NCBI GenBank assembly: GCA_015063305.1 | Contig: SVUJ01000001.1 | Location: 86,262 to 150,261 of the forward strand | Source of the DNA: Oscillospiraceae bacterium | GTDB taxonomy: Bacteria > Bacillota > Clostridia > Oscillospirales > CAG-272 | Reading direction: 5' to 3' | DNA: 64,000 nt | In this document: in pieces, positions 1 to 8,905 of the stretch | Position numbering within the stretch: the first letter of the stretch is position 1 | Layout: every line of letters starts with the position of its first letter | Made by a program: the position numbers and the translations under genes | The notes under the pieces: model-generated | Seen by the model: only the letters and a program-made list of their open reading frames with translations | The model's database searches: none | What the model was told of the DNA's origin: nothing

Positions 1-1034
1 GGAATATTCTCCTTCATGCTTCTTACCTTAGCGTCAAGCTCTGCGAGCAGGGCGGGGTTAGCCTCGATGATCTTGCGAACGTTCTCCTTGCCCTGACCGA
101 TACGCTCTCCGTTATAAGAGAACCAAGAGCCGCTCTTCTTGATTATGTCAAGCGAGATACAGTAGTCGATTATCTCACCCGAGCGCGAGATACCCTTGCC
201 GTAAAGGATATCGAACTCAGCTACCTTGAAGGGGGGAGCTACCTTATTCTTAACTATCTTACATCTTACGTGGTTTCCGTATATATCGTTTCCGTTTTTA
301 AGCTGGTCTGCCTTGCGGACGTCTATTCTGACCGATGCGTAGAACTTGAGCGCGCGGCCACCGGGGGTGGTCTCGGGATTTCCGTACATAACGCCGACCT
401 TCTCACGGAGCTGGTTTATAAATATTACCACCGCGTTGCTCTTTGAAATGACCGCCGAGAGTTTTCTCATCGCCTGTGACATAAGTCTTGCCTGAACGCC
501 CACCTGCGACTGACCCATATCTCCTTCTATCTCCTGACGGGGAACGAGAGCTGCCACCGAGTCGATGACAACGACGTCGATAGCGCCCGAGCGCACAAGC
601 GCCTCGGTGATATCGAGCGCGTCCTCACCGCAGTCGGGCTGTGACACGAGCAGATTGTTTATATCGACACCGAGCGCCTTGGCGTAAACGGGGTCGAGGG
701 CGTGTTCGGCGTCAATAAAAGCCGCCTCGCCGCCGAGCTTCTGAACCTCGGCGATTATATGTAAAGCAACGGTAGTTTTTCCCGATGACTCAGGGCCGAA
801 GATCTCTATTATCCTTCCTCTCGGAACACCGCCTATGCCGAGCGCCATGTCGAGGGCGATAGAGCCTGTGCTGACGGCTTGTACCTCAAGGTGCGAGTTT
901 TCTCCGAGCTTCATGATCGAGCCCGCGCCGAAATCGCGTTCAAGCTGGGCGATAGCTGTGGAGAGTGCTTTTTTCTTAGCGTCCTTATCGCTATCTCTGG
1001 GGAGCATTTCGATCTTCTTTTTAGCAGTTGCCAT
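1..1034 (-). CDS. recA: Recombinase RecA (C-terminus runs off the window)
   Basis: Reverse-strand translation from ATG at 1034: [45 protein letters not shown]...[25 protein letters not shown]...; classic RecA motifs. Absent from ORF track because it is partial. Confidence 0.97.
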   Translation of the reverse strand, partial: MATAKKKIEMLPRDSDKDAKKKALSTAIAQLERDFGAGSIMKLGENSHLEVQAVSTGSIALDMALGIGGVPRGRIIEIFGPESSGKTTVALHIIAEVQKLGGEAAFIDAEHALDPVYAKALGVDINNLLVSQPDCGEDALDITEALVRSGAIDVVVIDSVAALVPRQEIEGDMGQSQVGVQARLMSQAMRKLSAVISKSNAVVIFINQLREKVGVMYGNPETTPGGRALKFYASVRIDVRKADQLKNGNDIYGNHVRCKIVKNKVAPPFKVAEFDILYGKGISRSGEIIDYCISLDIIKKSGSWFSYNGERIGQGKENVRKIIEANPALLAELDAKVRSMKENI

Positions 1035-1240
1035 AACAAACCTCACGTATAAAAATTAATTTGCGTTCAATCGACGTTCTTATTATACAACCCCCAAATC
1101 CTCTTGTCAAGGGTTTTTTGAAACATTTTTTCTCAAAACGGAAAAATTTTGTTATTTAGGGGTGGAAATGTACTTTGTAAATTCCGAAAACAGAAAAAGA
1201 GAGTTCTCGGAAAAATCCCGCTTTAAAATAAAAAATGTGT

Positions 1241-1269
1241 TTGACTAAGGCGGGAGAATGTGGTATAAT
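1241..1269 (+). promoter_or_regulatory. Sigma-A type promoter for prfB
   Basis: TTGACT (1241-1246), 17-nt spacer, TATAAT (1264-1269). Confidence 0.7.
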
Positions 1270-1291
1270 TACTGTATCTATGTAAAAAGGT

Positions 1292-2410
1292 ATGGTGATA
1301 AAGATGATAGTTGCACTTGAAGATGCAAAATATAAGCTTATAGGAATGAGAGAGGGCATCGCAGATCTCGGCTCGGCGCTGAGAATAGACGAGCTTCGCG
1401 CTACCGCCGAGGAGCTTGACAAGCAGACCCTTGATCCCGATTTCTGGAGCAATCAGGAGAACTCCTCAAAAGTGCTTCAGAAAATAAAGCAGACTAAATA
1501 TACTATAGAAGAATACGAAAAGCTCTGTAACCGTCTTGAGGACGCGATAACCCTTGCCGAAATGGCTATTGAGGAAAATGACGAGAGCTACGTGGAAGAG
1601 GTTGAGTCCGAGCTTGCCGAGATAACCAAGCAGGAAGAGGAGAAGAGAATAGAGATCCTTCTTTCGGGCGAATACGATAAGAACAACGCCATCGTTTCCT
1701 TCCACCCGGGTGCGGGCGGTACTGAGGCGCAGGACTGGGCGCAGATGCTCTACCGTATGATAACCAGATGGGCAGAGCGCCACAAGTTCAAGTACAAGCT
1801 TCTCGACTGGCTCGACGGCGACGCGGCGGGAATAAAGAGCGCGACCATAATGGTCGAGGGGCTCAATGCTTACGGATATCTGAAGTCGGAGAACGGAGTT
1901 CACCGTCTTGTAAGAGTTTCTCCCTTTGACGCGGCGGGAAGACGTCAGACCTCGTTCGCCTCTATCGAGGTAATGCCCGAATTCGAGAACGTCGATAAGG
2001 TAGAGATAAGAGATGAGGATATAGAGGTAACGGCGCACCGTTCGAGCGGAGCAGGCGGTCAGCACATCAACAAGACCGACTCGGCGATAAGAATTCTCCA
2101 CAAGCCCACGGGTATCGTGGTCGGCTGTCAGACCGAGCGCTCTCAGCTCCAGAACAAGGAAACGGCTATGAAAATGCTCAAGGCGAAGCTTATGGAGATA
2201 AAGCTGCGCGAGCGTCTTGATACCATAGAGGATATTCAGGGAAATAAGACGAATATCGAGTGGGGCGCGCAGATACGTTCCTACGTGTTTATGCCCTACA
2301 CCCTCGCAAAGGATACCAGAACAGGCTACGAGGACGGAAACATCAGCGCGGTAATGGACGGCGAAATAGACGGATTTATTAACGCATACCTGAAGATGAA
2401 TGCAAATTAA
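1292..2410 (+). CDS. prfB: Peptide chain release factor 2
   Basis: 372 aa with GAGGTEAQDWAQML and SSGAGGQHINKTDSAIRILH motifs; single frame without the usual frameshift site. Confidence 0.95.
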   Translation: MVIKMIVALEDAKYKLIGMREGIADLGSALRIDELRATAEELDKQTLDPDFWSNQENSSKVLQKIKQTKYTIEEYEKLCNRLEDAITLAEMAIEENDESYVEEVESELAEITKQEEEKRIEILLSGEYDKNNAIVSFHPGAGGTEAQDWAQMLYRMITRWAERHKFKYKLLDWLDGDAAGIKSATIMVEGLNAYGYLKSENGVHRLVRVSPFDAAGRRQTSFASIEVMPEFENVDKVEIRDEDIEVTAHRSSGAGGQHINKTDSAIRILHKPTGIVVGCQTERSQLQNKETAMKMLKAKLMEIKLRERLDTIEDIQGNKTNIEWGAQIRSYVFMPYTLAKDTRTGYEDGNISAVMDGEIDGFINAYLKMNAN

Positions 2411-3060
2411 AAAGAGAGATTGGCAAGGGGACACTTTTTAAGGAAAGGTGTCCCCTTAAACCCCTTCCAAACCTTTTGACACTATTTTCACCATCGGGTT
2501 GGAGCAAGCGAATAGTGGGAACTACCCCGAAGATTGGCTGTCGGCACTGCCGACCCTTTTAAGGAAAGGTTCTCCCTTGACCCTCTCCAAACCTTTTTAC
2601 ACTATTTTTAACTACAGAGATGAGGTTTAGATTGTAATGGTTGTAAAACGGGGCGTCGAGGACGTCGCCCCCTACAGGTTAACTATATTTAACACACAAT
2701 CTGTTACAGTGCAATTCACCACAGCAAACATTTCAAATTGTAGGGGGCGACGTCCTCGACGCCCCGTGTAATAAACAAATAAGCAAAATATAAAACAGAA
2801 AATCAAACGTCACCACAAATCGTAGGGGCGACCATCGGTCGTCCGCCAAATAGGCATAACCCCACCACCGGGTGGGGATAAACGGTCAAGGCGAACTACC
2901 CCGATCTTTGGCGGCGGGGGCGCCCCGCACGTAGGGGCGACCATCGGTCGTCCGTAAAAAAGACGGACGTGCAATGCACGCCCCTACAGAGAAAATAGCG
3001 TTCTATAAATTTAATCTGACCCATAGTGTGAAAGTTTTTGAGGGGGTCCGCCTCAAAAAG
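2411..3060. repeat. Mosaic of intergenic hairpin repeats
   Basis: Contains modules shared with 16.4, 21.6, 29.4, 33.6, 50.7 and 52.2 kb: ggaaaggttctccc/ccctctccaaacctttt, caccatcgggttggagcaagcgaatagtggga, 29-bp perfect IR, gtaggggcgaccatcggtcgtccg (twice). Confidence 0.85.
2648..2767. repeat. Long hairpin: 29-bp perfect inverted repeat with 62-bp spacer
   Basis: ACGGGGCGTCGAGGACGTCGCCCCCTACA (2648-2676) and its exact reverse complement (2739-2767). Confidence 0.95.
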
Positions 3061-3236
3061 TTCTCCCATTTTTGTTCAACCATAATAAAACAATTTGTAT
3101 CTTTTGTTCAACAGATTTTTAAAAATTTTATTAATATTTGTTATAAATGCACATTGTCATTTGTCGAAGAGTATGTTATAATATCGTATATTGACCGTTG
3201 AAGCTTTCAGAACCGCAGGGAACTGAGGGCGGAGGG

Positions 3237-3320
3237 GCTCTGGAGAATCTCATTTATGAGTGCCGAAGGTGCAAGGCGATATTTTTTCGCTGAATCTCTC
3301 AGGCAAAAGGACAGAGCAGA
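3237..3320 (+). ncRNA. Glycine riboswitch aptamer (appears singlet)
   Basis: gctctggagaatct...gagtgccgaaggtgcaaggcgat...cgctgaatctctcaggcaaaaggacagagc matches the glycine aptamer core; lies upstream of an AGCS symporter. Confidence 0.9.
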
Positions 3321-3363
3321 CATACTTCCATAGTTATATATGTCTGACAGTCTATTTTTCGAG

Positions 3364-3395
3364 CCACCGATATATCGGTGGTTTATTTATTTTTT
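3364..3395 (+). terminator. Intrinsic terminator / riboswitch expression platform
   Basis: CCACCGATATATCGGTGG followed by TTTATTTATTTTTT, directly before the AGGAGG of the symporter gene. Confidence 0.8.
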
Positions 3396-3406
3396 AGGAG
3401 GGCATT

Positions 3407-4795
3407 ATGACAGCCGTTTCAGATTTTCTTCTCCCGATAGTACAGAAGATCAATATGTACCTTTCGGACTACATTCTCATTTTCCTCTTGGTAGGAATAG
3501 GTCTTTTCTACACTATAAGAACAAGATTCGTACAGGTTCGCTGCTTTGGCGAGGGTATGAAAAAGGTGTTCGGTAACATCAAGTTCCGCGGCGGTAAAGC
3601 CGGAAGCGGTCTTTCCTCGTTCCAGGCGCTTGCAACCGCTATCGCGGCTCAGGTCGGAACGGGTAATATCGTCGGCGCGTGCGGCGCTATCCTCATAGGC
3701 GGTCCCGGCGCGATATTCTGGATGTGGGTAATCGCATTCTTCGGTATGGCTACTATCTACGCCGAGGCAGTCCTCGCTCAGGATACCAAGGTCGTTCTCG
3801 AGGACGGCTCAGTTCTCGGCGGTCCTGTTTACTACATAAAGAAGGCATTTAAGGGCAAATTCGGCAAGGCACTTGCGGGCTTCTTCGCCGTTGCAACTAT
3901 ACTTGCGCTCGGCTGCATGGGCGCTATGGTTCAGTCCAACTCTATCGCAGGCGCTGTAAGCACGGCAACTGCTGACGTTGTTCCCGGTTGGGCAGTAGGT
4001 CTTGCTCTTGCTGCTGTCTGCGCTATAATCTTCATCGGCGGTATCAAGAGAATCGCATCTGTTGCTGAAAAGATAGTTCCCCTTATGGCGGTCATCTATA
4101 TCGTTACGGGTCTTATCATTCTCGGTATCAACTTCACAAAGATCCCCGCAACATTTGGTATGATATTCAAGTATGCGTTTATGCCTCAGGCAATACTCGG
4201 CGGTACTGTTGGTATGGCTATCAAGGCGGCTATCAGCCAGGGTGTTAAGAGAGGTCTGTTCTCTAACGAGGCAGGTATGGGTTCAACTCCTCACGCTCAC
4301 GCTCAGGCTAACGTTGAGAAGCCCCACGACCAGGGTGTTGCTGCTATGATAGGTGTGTTTATAGACACATTCGTGGTTCTCACAATGACAGCTCTCGTTG
4401 TTATCTCTACTCTCTACGTTGGCGGTAACGGTACACCTGACATCTCCAAGGCGAACCTTATGCAGACCGCTGTCGGAACTGCCTTCGGCAATATGACACT
4501 CGGTAACATTCTCGTTGCAGTTTGCCTTACATTCTTCGCGTTTACAACTATCATAAGCTGGAACTTCTTCGGTAAGCAGAACGTTCAGTATCTCTTCGGC
4601 AAGAAGGCTACAGTTGTATATTCTGTTATAGCTGTTATATTCGTTATGCTTGGTTCGCTTCTCTCCAACGACCTCGTTTGGGAGCTTACCGATATGTTCA
4701 ACAACCTCATGGTAATACCCAACGTTATCGCTCTCGCGGTACTTTCGGGTATAGTTGTTGCGGCTGTTAAGTCGAAAAAGAAAAAGGAAAAGTAA
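3407..4795 (+). CDS. Sodium:alanine/glycine symporter (AGCS family)
   Basis: 462 aa; GGKAGSGLSSFQALATAIAAQVGTGNIVGACGAI and NEAGMGSTPHAHA motifs of the AGCS family. Confidence 0.95.
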   Translation: MTAVSDFLLPIVQKINMYLSDYILIFLLVGIGLFYTIRTRFVQVRCFGEGMKKVFGNIKFRGGKAGSGLSSFQALATAIAAQVGTGNIVGACGAILIGGPGAIFWMWVIAFFGMATIYAEAVLAQDTKVVLEDGSVLGGPVYYIKKAFKGKFGKALAGFFAVATILALGCMGAMVQSNSIAGAVSTATADVVPGWAVGLALAAVCAIIFIGGIKRIASVAEKIVPLMAVIYIVTGLIILGINFTKIPATFGMIFKYAFMPQAILGGTVGMAIKAAISQGVKRGLFSNEAGMGSTPHAHAQANVEKPHDQGVAAMIGVFIDTFVVLTMTALVVISTLYVGGNGTPDISKANLMQTAVGTAFGNMTLGNILVAVCLTFFAFTTIISWNFFGKQNVQYLFGKKATVVYSVIAVIFVMLGSLLSNDLVWELTDMFNNLMVIPNVIALAVLSGIVVAAVKSKKKKEK

Positions 4796-4811
4796 TATTC
4801 TTTGAATAAAA

Positions 4812-4840
4812 TACCCCCCGATTTTACGGGGGGATATTTA
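4812..4840. terminator. Bidirectional intrinsic terminator
   Basis: ccccccgattttacgggggg with flanking A/T runs between convergent genes. Confidence 0.75.
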
Positions 4841-4847
4841 TTTATTG

Positions 4848-5063
4848 CTATTCATCGATTGCTTCAAATCTTTCTCTTGCGCGGAAGATGAGCGAGATGC
4901 ACCATATTCCTGCCAATGCAACGACGGTATAGATTATACGGCTGACAAGAGAGCCCTGTCCGCCAAACAGCCATGCGACGATGTCAAACTTGAAAAGACC
5001 GATGCTTCCCCAGTTGAGCGCGCCGATAACTGTTATGATGAGTGCAATTCTGTCCATTAACAT
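4848..5063 (-). CDS. DUF378-family small membrane protein
   Basis: 71 aa: MDRIALIITVIGALNWGSIGLFKFDIVAWLFGG...; GALNWGxxG motif of DUF378. Confidence 0.8.
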   Translation of the reverse strand: MLMDRIALIITVIGALNWGSIGLFKFDIVAWLFGGQGSLVSRIIYTVVALAGIWCISLIFRARERFEAIDE

Positions 5064-5163
5064 TGCAAAATCCTCCTGATCTTAACGGTTGAACCGTCAA
5101 TAATATTTTGTTCGGAAACGGCGGCGATATGTACGGAATAAATCGGAAAGGTTTTTGAAATTA

Positions 5164-5192
5164 TTGACAAAAAGTGTTTAAAATGATACAAT
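5164..5192 (+). promoter_or_regulatory. Sigma-A type promoter for radC
   Basis: TTGACA, 17-nt spacer, TACAAT. Confidence 0.65.
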
Positions 5193-5224
5193 TATAAAAG
5201 ATAAATTCCGCGGAGGACGGCAAG

Positions 5225-5947
5225 ATGCATGAAGGACACAGAAAAAGGGTAAAGGACAAATTCAGAGCTCACGGTCAGGAGGTCTTTGAGGACCACGAGC
5301 TTTTGGAGCTTTTGCTCTTTTTTGGAATATCAAGAAAAAATACGAATGATACGGCGCACGAGCTCCTATCGAGGTTCGGTTCGCTCCAGGGCGTTTTTGA
5401 CGCGAGTATAAACGAGCTGATGGGCGTGAGAGGGATAGGCAGGTCGTCGGCAGTGCTTATAAAGACGGTTGGAGCGTTTATCCACAGGTGTCGGCAAAAA
5501 CAACCCGACAACCGCCTGAAGCTGGATAGCTTTTCATCGGTGAGCAGGTTCGTGACAGATCTTTTTGACGGAGATAGCGAGGAGCGGATATATCTTGTCG
5601 CGCTCAACAGCTCATTCAGGCTTATCGGGTACTCGAACATTTGTACGGGAGAGATAAATTTTTCATCTGCCACGATAGACAAGATAGTGAAGACCTCGTT
5701 TGATTATAACGCGTCCTTCGTTATAGTGGCGCATAATCACCCGGGCGGTATAGCGATGCCCTCCCAGCACGATATTGATTCAAGCACGAAGCTGAGCGAC
5801 AGCTTCAGATATTTGAATATCTGCTTTTTGGAGCATTTTATCGTGGCGGGCGGACGCTGTAATCCGATACTTCACGGCTTGGAGGCGCAGGGAAATAAAG
5901 CCTTCGACCGAACGATAGAAAACCTTGCCTCAAGAAAGCGCAAGTAG
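5225..5947 (+). CDS. radC: RadC family JAB-domain protein
   Basis: 240 aa; HxH...D JAMM-type motif (AHNHPGGIAMPSQHDID) and N-terminal RadC region GVRGIGRSSAVLIKT. Confidence 0.92.
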   Translation: MHEGHRKRVKDKFRAHGQEVFEDHELLELLLFFGISRKNTNDTAHELLSRFGSLQGVFDASINELMGVRGIGRSSAVLIKTVGAFIHRCRQKQPDNRLKLDSFSSVSRFVTDLFDGDSEERIYLVALNSSFRLIGYSNICTGEINFSSATIDKIVKTSFDYNASFVIVAHNHPGGIAMPSQHDIDSSTKLSDSFRYLNICFLEHFIVAGGRCNPILHGLEAQGNKAFDRTIENLASRKRK

Positions 5948-5952
5948 GGGAC

Positions 5953-6165
5953 TTTGCGCCGAGGCGCAAAGCATCGATATAAATCCCTTACGGGATTTTC
6001 GATATGTTGCTGACGCAACTCGATATAGCTACGCTCGATATGTTTGCTTCGCAAACGAGGATTTATATCATATCGAAACCGACCGTAAGAGAGGTTATAT
6101 CGAATTTGCCGCAAGGCAAATATATCGAGCCGAGCCGAGCGAGGCATATCGACAGAATAAAATCA
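5953..6165. repeat. Array of short perfect hairpins separated by CGATAT/ATATCG
   Basis: TTTGCGCCgaGGCGCAAA, AAATCCCttacGGGATTT, GTTGCtgacGCAAC, AGCtacGCT, GTTTGCttcGCAAAC, ATTTGCCgcaaGGCAAAT, separated by CGATAT in the first half and ATATCG in the second. Confidence 0.85.
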
Positions 6166-6282
6166 CATTTGTATCCATAAATAGAATACGGCGGGTTTGC
6201 GACCGCTCTTTACAGAAAATTAACAAAAAATGACGATCTTTGTGCTATAATGAAAATAACCTAAAAAAGAGAGGTTTCTGCT

Positions 6283-7521
6283 ATGGAAGGCAAATACAAA
6301 GGAAGAAAAAGAATCATACTTATTTTCAGCGCACTGTTTTTGGTAATAGCAACGCTTTTGTTGCTTATATTCAATCAGGGAAAGAAGAGCTATACCGTAA
6401 AATTCGAGCTTGACGGCGGAACGCTGCTCAACGGTTCGCTCGTACAGGAGGTCAAGCACGGTCAGGACGCAATCCCCCCCACGGTAGTCAAGGATGGTGC
6501 ATATCTGCGTTCATGGAGCGGCTCATATAAAAGTGTTACCAAAAATATGACCCTTGAGGCGGTTTGGGAGTATGAAACCACCCCCGGTATTATCTACTCG
6601 GAAAGCGAGAACAAAAACTATACCGAAATTGAAGGCGCTTATAAATATTTGAAGGGCGAGATCTACCTTGGTGCTTACTATGACGATAAAAAGGTTCTCG
6701 GTATTTGTGACGGCGCGTTCTCCGATTGCACGGGAATTACAAAGGTCTATCTGCTCGACGGTCTGCTTTTGATAGGCGATAACGCCTTCTCGGGTTGTAC
6801 GTCTTTGACCGAGATAGAAATCCCCGAAACCGTAGTTCGTCTTGGCGATGGGGTTTTCAGCGGCTGTGAGTCGCTTGAAACTCTTATCCTCAACGAGGGA
6901 CTCGAGGAGATAGGAGTGGGTGCGTTTGAGGGCTGTACGTCTTTGAAAAAAATCATCATTCCCAAAACGGTTACGAGCATAGGCGAAGGCGCCTTCAGCG
7001 GTTGCGAATCCTTGGAAACCGTGGTGTTTGTTGAAGAATCTGAAAAGACAGATGAAGTGCCCGAAAACATCACCGAGGAAACGGGAGAAACACTCATACC
7101 CGAAGAGCCCGCAAAGCCCGAGAAGGTTCTCAAAGAGATCGCGGCTGGCACATTTGAAGGCTGTACGTCACTTGAAGAGATAGTTATCCCCAAAACGGTT
7201 ACGAGTATAGGCGATGGCGCGTTCCGCGGCTGTGAGTCGTTGGAAACTGTGGTGCTGGGTGAGGGACTCGAGGAGATCGGGGCAGGCGCTTTTGAAGGCT
7301 GTACCAATCTTAGGACGGTATTTTTGCCCGAAAGCCTGTTGAAGCTCGCCGCTGACGCGTTCGCGGGTTGCGAGGACCTTGTCATAAAAACGATACTTCC
7401 CGAGGAAGATGTACCCGAAGGTTGGGAAGAAGGCTGGAACAGCGGCGCTGAGGTTGAGTGGACTGCCGAAACCGAAGCTACCACCGCCGAAACTACCGTT
7501 CCTGAAGAGACGACCAAATAA
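6283..7521 (+). CDS. BspA-type leucine-rich repeat surface protein with N-terminal membrane anchor
   Basis: 412 aa; N-terminal TM, InlB-type repeat (YTVKFELDGGTLLNGS...LRSWSGSYKSVTKNMTLEAVWE), then LRR_5 repeats (GAFxGCTSLxxIxIPxTVTSIGxGAFxGCESLETV). Confidence 0.88.
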   Translation: MEGKYKGRKRIILIFSALFLVIATLLLLIFNQGKKSYTVKFELDGGTLLNGSLVQEVKHGQDAIPPTVVKDGAYLRSWSGSYKSVTKNMTLEAVWEYETTPGIIYSESENKNYTEIEGAYKYLKGEIYLGAYYDDKKVLGICDGAFSDCTGITKVYLLDGLLLIGDNAFSGCTSLTEIEIPETVVRLGDGVFSGCESLETLILNEGLEEIGVGAFEGCTSLKKIIIPKTVTSIGEGAFSGCESLETVVFVEESEKTDEVPENITEETGETLIPEEPAKPEKVLKEIAAGTFEGCTSLEEIVIPKTVTSIGDGAFRGCESLETVVLGEGLEEIGAGAFEGCTNLRTVFLPESLLKLAADAFAGCEDLVIKTILPEEDVPEGWEEGWNSGAEVEWTAETEATTAETTVPEETTK

Positions 7522-7539
7522 AGCAGGGGGAACTTATTC

Positions 7540-8322
7540 ATGGATATGATGCAAATGCTGGGAATACTCTGTGCGGTATTCTTTACGGCGTTGACCCTGA
7601 TGTGCTTTTTCAGAGAAAAGCTGACGCTCAGCCTTTTTAATCCATTGTTCCTTTCGGCGTGTGCGTTCTGCTTCTTTTGCTGGAATTACGCGGCATACGA
7701 GCGCGGGTGGCTGGAAGACGGTTTTATGACGCTTGAAAACATAAGTCCGTTTATCTGTACCGTTATATTGCTCACTCCGTTTATGGCAAAGTGGGTAAAG
7801 GACCTTGCTTACTGTACCATTGCTTTTCTTGGGTTTGGAATGTTTTTGGCACTATTTATCAGTCCCGGGGCAGAATATTTTTTGAGCTTCAGACACACCG
7901 CGACCTTTATGCACATCAGCGAAGCGACCTGTCACCTTGTGATGGCGCTTTACGGATTTTATCTGATCCTTGCAAACAAGGTGAAGCTTGATTATAAGAG
8001 CTTGGGCAAGTCGCTATTGTTTATTTACGCTTCTATCGGATTTGGCGTTTTTCTAAACTGGTGTTTCCATCTTGCAAACTTCGGAATGAATATGTACGGA
8101 AATTATTCGATATATTTTCTGGACATTTTCGGAAGCTTCGGCGCTACCTTTATCGCCTATCTTGTCGGCGTTCTTGGGGTTATTCTTATGGGATTCCTTG
8201 TGGGGATATTCCTCGATTGGATCAGCCGACCCAATAAGCAAGAGAAAGAAGAGGAGCAAGAGAAGCGAGAGGAACAAGCGGAACAAGTGGAAGAGAATTG
8301 CTCGCAGACTTCTCCGGACTAA
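7540..8322 (+). CDS. Multi-pass membrane protein, possibly YwaF/TMEM164-like
   Basis: 260 aa, several hydrophobic helices, charged C-terminus (KQEKEEEQEKREEQAEQVEE); 18 nt after the LRR gene. Confidence 0.55.
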   Translation: MDMMQMLGILCAVFFTALTLMCFFREKLTLSLFNPLFLSACAFCFFCWNYAAYERGWLEDGFMTLENISPFICTVILLTPFMAKWVKDLAYCTIAFLGFGMFLALFISPGAEYFLSFRHTATFMHISEATCHLVMALYGFYLILANKVKLDYKSLGKSLLFIYASIGFGVFLNWCFHLANFGMNMYGNYSIYFLDIFGSFGATFIAYLVGVLGVILMGFLVGIFLDWISRPNKQEKEEEQEKREEQAEQVEENCSQTSPD

Positions 8323-8478
8323 TATTAATTTAACAAAAACTATAGCCGAACGGATATTAGTCCGTTCGGCTTTTGTTGATGGTGCGGCGAATAAAGATAA
8401 ATCCGAACCCCACGGTCGTGTGATAAGGTTCGGACTTTCGATGACGACACCCGAGTTTTGGGTGCCGACACTGTCGGC

Positions 8479-8561
8479 TGGTGCGGGTGACAGGGGTCGA
8501 ACCTGCACGAATTAACACAAGATCCTAAATCTTGCGCGTCTGCCAATTCCGCCACACCCGC
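8479..8561 (-). tRNA. tRNA-Leu (anticodon TAG), CCA encoded
   Basis: Reverse complement GCGGGTGTGGCGGAATTGGCAGACGCGCAAGATTTAGGATCTTGTGTTAATTCGTGCAGGTTCGACCCCTGTCACCCGCACCA; acceptor GCGGGTG/CACCCGC, anticodon stem CAAGA/TCTTG. Confidence 0.95.
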
Positions 8562-8701
8562 ATATTAAGTTTGTTTCGGGCAGCCGCGCCCGCGAGACAG
8601 CTTCAAACATAGTCGCATTGCTTCCTGCCGTCGCAATTCTCCTTGTTTGTGCGCCTTCTCGAACTCGCTCGGTCACCCACCAGGTGCGCTCGTTCTCGAA
8701 G

Positions 8702-8752
8702 CTGCCAATTCCGCCACACCCGCATATTAAGTTTGCTTCGGGCAGCCGCGCC
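8702..8752 (-). pseudogene. Truncated tRNA-Leu 5' half plus flank (tandem duplicate)
   Basis: 51-bp direct repeat of 8540-8590 with one mismatch; includes the first ~22 nt of the tRNA but not the rest. Confidence 0.75.
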
Positions 8753-8850
8753 TACGTCAGCGACATTTATCATAACACAAAACAAACGTCTTGTCAACAC
8801 AATTTTTTGCTCGTGCTCGACAATGATAAAATCTTTCCTTATTTTACATA

Positions 8851-8879
8851 TTGAAATCGGGAAAGGTTTATGGTATAAT
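8851..8879 (+). promoter_or_regulatory. Sigma-A type promoter
   Basis: TTGAAA, 17-nt spacer, TATAAT upstream of the HD-domain gene. Confidence 0.65.
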
Positions 8880-8905
8880 GAGGTAACGTCAGTTGAGGAG
8901 ATATT

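Noticed and set aside
5953-6165. CRISPR array candidate after radC
   Set aside because: Constant 6-bp spacers and variable hairpins do not fit CRISPR repeat/spacer geometry; no cas genes nearby.
8340-8555. Small ORF MAELADAQDLGSCVNSCRFDPCHPHQ and the opposite ...GAGDRGRTCTN tail
   Set aside because: Well-known spurious translations across a tRNA-Leu gene.
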